From Branchiostoma lanceolatum (Eukaryota > Chordata > Leptocardii > Amphioxiformes > Branchiostomatidae): DNA of 64,000 bases. The notes below the pieces were generated by a model. The model worked only from the letters and a program-made list of their open reading frames with translations. It searched no databases and had not been told where the DNA came from. Made by a program: the position numbers and the translations under genes. The stretch is taken from positions 34,104,722-34,168,721 of the forward strand of contig NC_089724.1 of assembly GCF_035083965.1 (NCBI RefSeq), written 5' to 3'. This document shows positions 56,001-64,000 of this stretch, one piece after another; the stretch's first letter is position 1, and the number at the start of each line of letters is the position of its first letter.

Positions 56001-59000
56001 CTGGGTGCCATGCATAGACACCTGAAGACAAAAGCTCCAGATGTGAAATCTAAAAATATACAGAGGCAGACAATAGAGTGTGATTAGCACTTACTTTTAT
56101 GGGGGCAATTACCCAAATCTACCATTTGAAAAATGATGCAAATTGTTCCAACATGTTCGAACAGTGAAACAATCACATAGATGTTTGAAAATTGTTCTAT
56201 ATAAAGAGATATTTGTGCAATTACTTTCCAAATAGTTCCAACATATATAAATAAGTTCAAACATGTTCAAACTTTCATTCTTGATTGTTTGAACAATTTA
56301 GAACTATTTTGAATGGAATAGTCTTTTAATAAAATTGTTTGAACTCACTAGCAATATTACCTGAAAACCCTCTCGGTGACATGGAATTGACTCTAGTAAT
56401 CCATTTTATGATGTACATTCTGTATAATTTTTTGGGGTAATTTATGGTATACATGTAACGTTATATGTGCTCAGTTTACAGCTTTTTTGTACAGTGTTAG
56501 TGTGGTTCCAAACCTTTTTTTCAAACCATGGGACAAAAATCGAAGCGCGCAAGGATGTCATCCATATAATCAATACGTCGTGTATGTCAGTGTGGGCTTA
56601 TGTGAAAATACAAGTGTATACCTAAAGCTGTAAGCCCCTCCTGTATTGAAGACAGTATGTACATGAAGACTGGAGGGTCTAGGTTGCTGATGAAGTTCAT
56701 GTGATCCTGGGCAAGGCACTCTAACAACGAGTAGTAGGCTTGGCTCAACTTGGGATAGTCCTGAAAAACAAAAATACAAATTTCGTTTGTGAAGGTTAGA
56801 CATCCAGGTAAGCAATATATAAAGAGAATTCAAACTCTACAACTGAATTCGAAGATTTATTTCCGGACATTTCGAGTGACATCCATCACTCTTCTTCAGC
56901 GTTACTAAAATGAACTAGCAGAACTACACGTATAACCAAAACAGTTCATTTCTGACTACATGTATGTGAGCATTTAGGATTCAAATGACTGAAACTTAGA
57001 TCATTTCCTGATAAATTTTGTTAGAAATTGGCATCATTTTCCATAAGCCATTTTGGTGTAAGGTACATGACGTAATAATGGTGGATACATGTTGTATGCA
57101 GCAGATCTGGGAAGCACGAAATGAACTCAGTCTGAGTGTGACCTTTTTAAAGAACTTTCTGTGAATTAGTTTTCTCCTAGTAAAAAAACCCTGAGGGATA
57201 TGCCTATACATGTAGCTCAACTGGTAGCAACTTCACAGTTGAACACCTGGCTCCAATTAGTTTTTTCAAAATTTATTTATCGTATAAATTAGTTGGTAAC
57301 TGCTTGGGAGACCTGACGGTTCAAATTCTGAGGACATCTCGGTTGGGGCTGCGCATGTCATTCGGTAGGGATGTAAAATGGGGGCCCACTGTTAAAACTT
57401 GTGCCTGGAGCACATTAAAGGGGAAGGGCTAGCAGCCCCTCCCTGTAAAAATGTACATTTTTGTACGTACCCTGCCACTGAAACAGCAAGGAAACTTGCT
57501 GCCCTATGTGCTGCCAGAAAACACAACAAGGCTCCGAACGAACAATCAAACAAATAAATTCAAACACGCACCAGTAAGTCACTATGTGGAATGGCCAGAA
57601 GTAGCTTGATAAATATGTTGAGGGCGTCGTCGAGGGCGCCGTCCCCGTATAGTCTGAAGACTCCGAAGTTGACGTAGCCGCCGCACAGCGCGGCCTTCAG
57701 CATGGAGAAGCAGATGGCGATGCCCTTCAACTTCAGGGCGTACACCTGGTCCTTGGGTACCTCTCCTAACGTCAACACTCTGCTTCCTGTGGGGCAAGCA
57801 TTAAAAAAAAAGTGTAAGTTTCGCATTCAGTTTGAAATATTTGGCAACGGTTCACATTTTCAATATAAAAGTATGATAAGAATAATGTATATTTAGTGAA
57901 TAGAATAACAATCATTTTAAAACTTAAGTTGTTCCAGACCTGCAGGAAGAATTTTTCTGCAGGTGAAATTTGAGCTAAGAGTGCTTGAAAAGCAAATAAA
58001 GACCACAAAAGAGTTTTGATAGTAAATGCCATTCTTAATTGACATGAAAATTAAAATCATGCCAGTTAATACACTGTATAAAAAAGTATTTACATTTGTA
58101 TAACTTAAATGCAAAATGCAAACTAAAGTTAACATAACATTGCAAATATTTCAAGGATGTGCACTCTCTCATTGGTCAAACTGGTACATTTGTAATTACC
58201 ATCATGATGCTATCATTGGTTGAACTGCTAATTGTGATGGACAGTCAGGATCAGTAAGTCTATTCAGCAGCTGTACCAATCACCATAGCTCACCAACAAA
58301 TTTAGAAATGCAAAATACAAACATAAAATTGCAAATATTTGAAGGATGTGCAGTCACTCTCTCATTGGTCAAATTGCTATTTGCCATGCTATCATTGGTT
58401 GAACTGCTAATTGTGATGGACAGTCAGGATTGGTCCATTCAGCTGTACCACTCACCATAGCTCAACAACAAAACTCAGAAATGCAAAATATTAACATAAA
58501 ATTGCAAATATTTGAAGGACATACAGCCACTCTCTCTAATTGGTCAAACCGCTAATTACCATGCTATCATTGGTTGACCTTCTAATTTTGATGGACAGTC
58601 ACTGAGTCAGGATCTGTCTATTTCTAGCTGTGTGACTCACCATAGCTCACCAGCATCTTGCTGGTTTCCCTGAAGAGAAGAAGGCCACCCAAATAGTTGA
58701 CAGACATGCAGCCCCTCTCTAATTGGTCAAACCGCTAATTGCCATGCTATCATTGGTTGAACTGCTAATTGTGATTGACAGTCAGGATTGGTCTACACTC
58801 ACCGTAGCTCACCAGCATCTTGCTGGTTTCCCTGAAGAGAAGAATGCCGCTGGGCGAAGACACGTCGAACTGCAACCGCTGCGACCGGTTCTGAACCAGT
58901 TCTGCCATCAGCTTGAGGACCGGGGTGGTGACTAGGGGGTCGTGGTACCACATCTCTGCCGCTCGCAACAGGATTGGGTGGTAGGACGGGTACCTGACAC

Positions 59001-62000
59001 TGACGGTTAAGGACGTTTGCAGTCTACAATGTCATGACCTCAATTTTTTTCAACATGGTTATGGCAAAGACCAGCTAGCCTAAGAATCCAATTTTCGCTC
59101 CAGCTTTAGGTTTTTTTTCAGTCCTACTCACTGTTTGGGGGCCCATGTTGTTAAGTTTTATCGTTAAATCATTTCGGGTTGAATGAATGAATGAATGAAT
59201 GAATGAATGGTTTATTCATGTAAAACTTTGCAGCCCTTGGCTGAGTACGTTTTACTCACATCACAATTTAAAAATAACGCAACTATAACAATAAAGATAA
59301 AATTTCACACAAGACGGCACATATTCGGTAGAATTAAAATAACAGAACAACTATTACAGACGTCACACTGTGTATGGTTGATTTGAACAGTCTGGTTTGC
59401 GTTACAGTCGCAAGTTTGGTTTGCGTTACAGATGCAATGTCATTTCTTATCTAACAGTCTCAAAAGTGATGGTACAGGGCTATTTTGATAGCAATGGTAC
59501 GACAGGGCACTATAGTCCTTTTATCAGAGTTTCTTAGGTTCCGGCCATACGAAAATGGGTTTACGAAAATACATTCTCATCCATTTCACGTCATGAAGTT
59601 AGATTTTTGGACGAACGTCCCGACAACAATCTGTCCCGAGACGGAGGGATGGGTCCTGGAGATTGCCCTGTCCTCTGTATAAGAGTGTTTGAGACAATGC
59701 TAAGATTTCAATAAAAAGAATAAAAAAACATCAAATCTTACATTCCTATTCCATTAAATCATACAATCTTTACTATATAATTTGGAATTTTTCTAAGTAC
59801 ATATTTTGATTCAACTTTTCTAACAACCTTGGAAAGTCTTTCCCTAAAAATATCTGAAAATTAAACCACAACTGAACTTGAGATCAAGATGATAAAATTG
59901 TATGATTTTGCTAACATATACAATGTATACATTGGCCAAATACTGTATAATTTCATTACCATCATAATCATTTTGCCATAATGCACACATCCCCGTACAA
60001 AATAAATGCATCAAAGCACAATGTTTTCAACACTGTTGTTGTTAAGTGAAAAAAGGATACATCCAGTCAAAAAGCATCATGTAGCTGGTTTTTGTGTTGA
60101 AGGCGAACACCACCCCTCTGAGGTCACGAGCCAAACCAATCAAGGTTCTCTGTTAAAAAAAATAGTATGATTAAAAAATAGTATATTCAATATACTTAAG
60201 TAACATGATATTATTAGCATCATTTGGCAAGAGAGTAGAGAAAGATTTAAAACAAAATTCTAACTTTCTCCCTGCTACTTACATGTAACCCAGTAACCAA
60301 TACAGATTTGGGGCCAAACAGCTACCTTTCACTGTAACTTGCTGTAAGTTCAAAATTATGTAAAACAACTGTACACTGTTATTGCAACATTTTTGAACAT
60401 TGTAAGTGAAATAGCTTCAGTCATTCTTGCCCCGAGGAAGGTAATAAAGATATAGAAAATCATGACTTATCTTTTTGATATTCAATTTGTTGTCTTTTTT
60501 CATCATACATTTCGTTACTGCAAACTGCCCAGCCCTGCATGCGCCAGTTTGGAACTCTAAAGCCTTGGAGTCACAATTCATTTGATCATTTTGTATTATA
60601 ACCAGTCGCCACCACATGCTGCATCAGCCTGTGAAGTTGGTGTGGCAATGTGCCAAAAGTTTTTTGCACTGGTCAGGGCTGTCTCCAGGACCTGTCCCTC
60701 CGTCCCAGTACGGTAATTTGCTTGTTGGTAAAGGGAAAAAATTCACCCTGTCCGTCCCAAAAATGGGAACTTCATGACATGAAATTGATAAAAATGCATT
60801 TTTATTGGCTTAAAATGACAGATTTAACAAAAACAATTAAAACAATGGCTCTCAAATATTGAAAGGGACAGAAGAAATTTTATACAACATGTATATAGCG
60901 GGAGACAGCCCTGCTCTAAACCCAAGCATGACGTTACCTTTGTTTGTTCCTCGTTGAACGGCCCTCCCCTGTCCATGTTGGCGAGCTGCTGTCCCACGGA
61001 CTCGAAGGCGGTGGTGAGCGGCATCATGAACTGTTCGAACCTCTCCTCATCCTCCCCCAGGTCCACCATCAGCAGCCGCCCCAGGGCGATGTAGAACGTC
61101 GTGCGACACCGCATGTCCCCCAGGGGGTTGCTTGTGTTCACACCCAGGAATGGGAAATGTTCACTCTGTAATTTACAAACAGATTGAGGTTATAATTAGG
61201 GATATAAGGTCCTCCCCAGGTCTACCATCAGCAGCCGCTCCAGGGCTGGAAATCCAGCATTAATGCCAAATGTGCTCAGCTAATGCGTGTGTAGTGTGGC
61301 ATTAATGCTACATTAGACAAGTTTGGCAAGGGAAAGATTAGGGTTATAATTAGGGATATAAGGTCCTGCCCCAGGTCCACCATCAGCAGCCGCCCCAGGG
61401 CGATGTAGAACGTTGTGCGACACCGCATGTCCCCCAGGGGGTTGCTGGTGTTCACCCCCAGGAATGGGAAATGTTTACTCTGAAAGTTAAAAAGTTTAAC
61501 ATATAGCTTAAGGTTAAGTTATCTAATCTTTTTTTCAGGAAAATGGTGACAATGTGGTTTTGGTTGTTGACCTTTTAATAGAATCTAAAAGTTCTGGCAG
61601 ACCCAAGTGTTGTGCCCTTGGGAAAGGCACTTTGCACCTATTTCCTGACTCATACCCAGGAAAGGGTAATGTTCGCTCTGCAAGTTGCAAACAGAGTAGA
61701 GTTACAGTGTAGGCTCTTTTGTATTGCTAAACTCAAAACATTGTCAGTATTTGTGTTGAAAACAGTCATAAACAGTAATTTATAAACCTATTCATCAATA
61801 AATGTTATGCACCAAAACAGACTGATTTTACAAAAGTCATGTGTCGTCATGTACATGTACATTGTAGCTTACCGTATGATTATTCAGCACAAACTGGACT
61901 GCCTCCAGCTTCACCAACTTACGCACACTGCTGTAGGTGGGACAGGGTTAAAGAAAACTGCAGAGTATTCAATTGCATAGTATTAAGTTGTAAGGGAAGC

Positions 62001-63052
62001 ATATTCTACAATGTACATATCAAATAAATGTATGCTACTAAATGAATGACTATGTACAGGTAAAATCTAAAGAAGTATTTGGGATTACAGTCTGGCAAGA
62101 CATTTAAATTTACTTTAAGACATTCGTTATCCAAAAAATGGCATGCACAGAAGACATGTATTTACTGTGAAATGTGTTTGTCATAATATCGTTTGACAAA
62201 CATTAGCCATCTACATGTATATGCACGCGTACGTGTATATTTGTATAACAAGGTAGACATTGCAGACTTTACCCGCCTCACCCACAATGCTTTGCAGTCA
62301 TTCCAATCCCAAACGCTAAAGTAGCAGCTGCAATGATGATGTACAATATGGCAATGCTTCTTTATGTACATTGGGAATCGTAGAAACACAAACACACATG
62401 CACAAGTACTCACATAAACACACAAAAGCACACTTAAACTATATTAATGAAGTAACAAAAGGATATCCAACAGACAAGTCGCTGAGGAGTTGGAGTGTCC
62501 GGGATATGATGGCCTCACTAGAGCCCCAGTACTTCAAGTTGGTGATACTGTGAATAAATCAAAATTATAATACTTCATAATTTAGTTAACTCTTAGAGAC
62601 TTGGCCTAAGGCTTAGACACTTTATGAATCATTCTGTTTTTTTAGGAGACATGCAAGACGATGAGCCTTTCTCTGCATGTGAAATCACCTAGTTTGAACT
62701 TCGGCATCACATCACTAGGTGGCACTTGCATACGGAACAAGAAACTACATGTAAGAAGCCACCAAGTGTCCAGCTCTAAATAAGGACCACTTGGCCAATG
62801 GAATATTTTGGTGGTCCCTTAGATAATTTTCCCCATTGACACAAGCATTACATCCTGTCTATAGTAACCACCTGTCAGCACAGACCAGATTTTATCGGTC
62901 AACTGACTGGTCTTCTTGGACAGGTTTTACAGTATGCAAATTTTATAGATAATGATGGAAAGCTAAAGGAACACTTACATTTTCCCAATGAACACACTTA
63001 GAACCATGGACTCGTCGTTCAGCCCGAGAACTTCTGAAAGTCGCTTGTACAC
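49935..63052 (-). CDS. XPO7: Exportin-7, C-terminal half (12 exons)
   Basis: Minus-strand exons 62979-63052, 62467-62547, 61873-61936, 60938-61165, 60061-60149, 58803-58993, 57572-57786, 56622-56760, 53578-53741, 51982-52080, 51270-51397, 49935-50037. All phases agree; they give 524 residues and a stop. The protein is recognisably exportin-7 (RanBP16): [84 protein letters not shown] and the end NSADMMN are landmark segments. Exportin-7 is an importin-beta-family HEAT-repeat receptor that carries cargo through nuclear pores with RanGTP. Vertebrate XPO7 is about 1087 residues, so roughly the first half is off the right edge. Two introns are U12-type. Confidence 0.97.
50200..50272 (+). mobile_element. 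LINE 3' end with (TTGAC)n tail
   Basis: acgttgtgcaatagactttg followed by ttgac repeats; the gttgtgcaata wording is typical of CR1-like ends and recurs near 53536 (cgtgcaataaactt). Confidence 0.6.
50310..50455 (+). mobile_element. SINE family B tail fragment
   Basis: tagccccctgttgtactgtg and gtgtggcccaagggctaagg match the tail of 12485-12780; the tRNA head is absent. Confidence 0.65.
51270..51397 (-). CDS. XPO7: XPO7 exon (YFNELRKTI...)
   Basis: 128 nt, phase 0 to 2; acceptor gttctag, donor gtgagt. [20 protein letters not shown], then [18 protein letters not shown]. Confidence 0.96.
51982..52080 (-). CDS. XPO7: XPO7 exon (MLSTVLNII...)
   Basis: 99 nt, phase 0-0; acceptor gttctag, donor gtaact. 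[20 protein letters not shown], nearly invariant in animals. Confidence 0.97.
52162..52591. mobile_element. hAT-like MITE, copy 2 (inverted relative to copy 1)
   Basis: taggggtgggtacaaaaccg to agtacccacccct; aligns over its length with the complement of 19687-20157. Flanking 8-mers are only partly alike (gtaattac / gttactgc). Confidence 0.8.
52729..52815. repeat. Hairpin of the dispersed CAAGCAACTGGATAA repeat
   Basis: gccaaaaacagttactcaag and cttgagtaactatttttggt form the arms. Half-copies lie near 745-790, 9432-9490 and 33905-33955. Confidence 0.75.
53578..53741 (-). CDS. XPO7: XPO7 exon ([11 protein letters not shown]...)
   Basis: 164 nt, phase 1 to 0; acceptor cctgcag, donor gtttgt. [20 protein letters not shown]. 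Confidence 0.96.
54325..54715 (+). repeat. Interspersed repeat B, copy 2
   Basis: Direct-orientation match to 11830-12225 (ttactccgggaaggagga, cagctataactcacgatccc, cacacgcaacctagc). Confidence 0.8.
54716..56621 (-). other. XPO7 intron interior
   Basis: No exon or clear transposon recognised between the repeat and the next exon; AT-rich with scattered gttccaacatgtt words near 55905-56270. Confidence 0.5.
56622..56760 (-). CDS. XPO7: XPO7 exon ([11 protein letters not shown]...)
   Basis: 139 nt, phase 0 to 1; acceptor tttttcag, donor gtatac. [20 protein letters not shown]. Confidence 0.96.
57190..57535 (+). mobile_element. SINE family C, copy 2
   Basis: tgtagctcaactggtagcaa, ggttggggctgcgcatgtca and gggaagggctagcagcccct in the same order as at 34385-34760. 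A B-box-like gacggttcaaattctg is present. Confidence 0.7.
57572..57786 (-). CDS. XPO7: XPO7 exon ([13 protein letters not shown]...)
   Basis: 215 nt, phase 1 to 0; acceptor ccccacag, donor gtgcgt. [20 protein letters not shown] through IPHSDLL. Confidence 0.96.
58145..58825 (-). repeat. Junction-spanning minisatellite at an XPO7 donor
   Basis: Four units of roughly 150-195 bp, each with attggttgaactgctaattg and ending in a copy of the exon end plus donor (actcaccatagctcac on the plus strand at about 58277, 58452 and 58628; the true one spans 58797-58812). The 58628 unit repeats about 45 bp of exon; the others keep only the last bases. Confidence 0.85.
58803..58993 (-). CDS. XPO7: XPO7 exon ([13 protein letters not shown]...)
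   Basis: 191 nt, phase 2 to 1; entered through a U12-type acceptor (gtgtcag), donor gtgagt. [20 protein letters not shown] and [12 protein letters not shown]. Confidence 0.96.
58994..60060 (-). other. U12-type GT-AG intron of XPO7
   Basis: On the minus strand the 5' end is gtatccttttt, the exact minor-class donor consensus. The 3' end is preceded by gtccttaacc, an almost perfect U12 branch site, 13 nt from the AG. A (CATT)n-tailed LINE 3' end lies inside (59176-59700). Confidence 0.92.
59176..59700 (-). mobile_element. LINE 3' end with (CATT)n tail
   Basis: GAAT repeats at 59178-59208 (CATT on the minus strand) followed by likely 3' UTR sequence. No reverse transcriptase frame remains. The upper limit is a guess. 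Confidence 0.5.
60061..60149 (-). CDS. XPO7: XPO7 exon ([12 protein letters not shown]...)
   Basis: 89 nt, phase 0 to 2; acceptor ttaacag; U12-type donor. [20 protein letters not shown], then MMLFDW and two bases of the Met codon. Confidence 0.95.
60938..61165 (-). CDS. XPO7: XPO7 exon ([13 protein letters not shown]...)
   Basis: 228 nt, phase 0-0; acceptor atttacag, donor gtaacg. [20 protein letters not shown], then [20 protein letters not shown]. Confidence 0.96.
61200..61490 (-). pseudogene. Partial duplicates of the XPO7 SEHF exon
   Basis: 61362-61482 copies the acceptor and the first ~115 nt of the neighbouring exon with few changes (contains gtgcgacaccgcatgtcccc), but runs into intron with no donor. 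A shorter piece (61208-61242) and a scrap near 61652-61682 carry the same sequence. The intronic filler ttataattagggatataagg is repeated as well. Confidence 0.85.
61873..61936 (-). CDS. XPO7: XPO7 exon ([13 protein letters not shown]...)
   Basis: 64 nt, phase 2 to 0; entered through an AC acceptor of a U12 intron; donor gtaagc. [20 protein letters not shown]. Choosing the nearby AG (ctacag) instead would cause a stop in frame. Confidence 0.94.
61937..62466 (-). other. U12-type AT-AC intron of XPO7
   Basis: Donor atatccttttg matches the minor-class AT-AC consensus; the intron ends ...gtcccac with the branch-site-like ttctttaacc 11 nt upstream. Only this AT-AC pair restores the conserved SVGYSSVRK reading. 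Confidence 0.93.
62467..62547 (-). CDS. XPO7: XPO7 exon ([13 protein letters not shown]...)
   Basis: 81 nt, phase 2-2; acceptor ttcacag; U12-type AT donor. [20 protein letters not shown], then LSDLSV. Confidence 0.95.
62979..63052 (-). CDS. XPO7: XPO7 exon ([13 protein letters not shown]...)
   Basis: 74 nt, phase 0 to 2; acceptor cttcacag, donor gtaagt. [20 protein letters not shown]. Rightmost certain exon in the window. Confidence 0.96.
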
Positions 63053-63292
63053 CTGTGAAGAAAGGACAGGAGAGTTAAGTGTCTCAAGATATGCAAATGA
63101 AGTCTTCGGCTTCCTTGATCTTTGTTTTTGCATTTGGAATATGTATGTATGTACATGAATATGACACAATGTAGGAATGAACTGTCATGACTGCATAAAA
63201 GTACACTGAACAGCACTTTAATCTCCAAGCAGATGTAGGGGAGGTTACATTTCCTTGCTGCCATTTTATGTGTCGAAAACTTCGAGAGTCTG

Positions 63293-63540
63293 CGCTTCCT
63301 CAACAAATCACTAGGTGGCACTCTTGAGATTGCAGCATGTCACTGTGCACCACAGTGTGCATATAAGAGTTTATAAATCATTTTGAGTCCTTTCTCTACA
63401 GTAAGTAAAGTGTGTTCTTGCTGCACTTCCTCAGCAAATCACTAGGTGGCACTCTTGAGCTTGCAGCATGTCACTGTGCATCACAGTGTGCATATTAGAG
63501 TTTATAAATTATGCTTGGTCCTATCTCTACAGTACAAACA
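63293..63540. repeat. Two-copy tandem duplication of about 130 bp
   Basis: Both units contain aatcactaggtggcactctt, gcagcatgtcactgtgca and gagtttataaat. A short related word (atcactaggtggcact) is at 62711. Confidence 0.85.
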
Positions 63541-63732
63541 ACGTGTTATTTCTTAACCTAACAAGCACACTATTCTAAGAAGTCCTATACATGTACAACA
63601 CTCCAAATTACGGCTGATTTGGCCAAAGATTCAGTTTGATTGCTGCAACCAAGCAAAAAAATAATTATTGGCTCAGTTTTATCTTGTTTCTGGGAAAAGT
63701 TATAATCATGTGACACGTCTTCGCCAACTTAC

Positions 63733-63864
63733 AGGCCAAAATCGCCCTTTTATCACGACGGGCACGATTCCCACCCTGGTTCGCAGTTGATTGAGAGTCG
63801 GTCGCTTTTGTCGAACTGGTCGGATGGGAACAGGCTGTCCTGATTCGCAGTCGGGCTCAACTAT
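63733..63864 (-). CDS. Candidate cassette exon in XPO7 intron
   Basis: 132 nt open in the frame that fits both neighbours (phase 0-0), with acceptor acaacag and an ideal donor gtaagt. Encodes 44 basic, proline-containing residues (PVPIRPVRQKRPTLNQLRTR inside). Vertebrate XPO7 has no such segment at this point, so it is either a lineage-specific alternative exon or a chance frame. No homology recognised. Confidence 0.3.
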
Positions 63865-64000
63865 CTGTTGTAAATAAATAAATAAACTATCTGACTGGAC
63901 GATCAGCGAAAAAGAGTAGTTATGGAAAAACTTGGTCGTAAACTCAGAGGGATATAAACAAAATTCTGTCATTGAGCACTGACGAAAATACCCGAAGAAA

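Noticed and set aside
61924..61936. Standard AG acceptor (ctacag) for the YSSVRK exon
   Set aside because: It would give an immediate in-frame stop; the AC end five bases upstream restores the conserved protein and fits the AT donor.

Overview
The window looks like animal nuclear DNA, most probably from a cephalochordate (amphioxus, Branchiostoma). The genes are split into short exons with canonical splice sites. Introns and spacers are crowded with SINEs, CR1-like LINEs, MITEs and foldback elements. The exportin-7 exons read very close to the vertebrate protein. Tandem repeats that copy exon/intron junctions, known from amphioxus, occur at three exon ends. The species call is an inference; no search was run.

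Layout. (1) 269-12400, plus strand: the 3' part of a gene for a secreted or extracellular multidomain protein. It has 14 calcium-binding EGF exons (all phase 1-1) followed by three thrombospondin type 1 (TSP1) exons and a stop. Decayed EGF exons and several MITEs lie between the live exons. (2) 12401-20200: no host gene seen; SINE, CA/GT repeats and two degraded LINE pieces. (3) 20208-33622, minus strand: a complete nine-exon M14B metallocarboxypeptidase gene (420 codons), similar to carboxypeptidase N/E/M. Its last intron holds an apparently intact two-ORF CR1-like retrotransposon on the same strand. (4) 33623-38999: shared spacer between divergent genes, filled with repeats. (5) 39000-46579, plus strand: a second nine-exon copy of the same carboxypeptidase with identical exon phases and almost identical exon sizes (444 codons), so the two form a head-to-head inverted duplicate. 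(6) 49935-63052, minus strand: the C-terminal half (524 residues, 12 exons) of exportin-7 (XPO7); the 5' half lies beyond the window.

Most noteworthy. XPO7 contains two U12-type (minor spliceosome) introns, one AT-AC and one GT-AG, each with a near-perfect branch site. Three unrelated exon ends (both carboxypeptidase first exons and one XPO7 exon) are followed by tandem copies of the exon tail plus its 5' splice site, giving rows of decoy donors. The retrotransposon's ORF1 stop and ORF2 start overlap as ATGA. The last TSP1 repeat lacks exactly the two cysteines expected to pair with each other. The two carboxypeptidases differ at the C terminus because a stop codon in one is a sense codon in the other. 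A 132-nt phase-0 candidate cassette exon sits in the XPO7 intron near the right edge.

The genes have no evident joint pathway. The EGF/TSP1 protein and the carboxypeptidases would act outside the cell or in the secretory route; XPO7 is a nuclear transport receptor.
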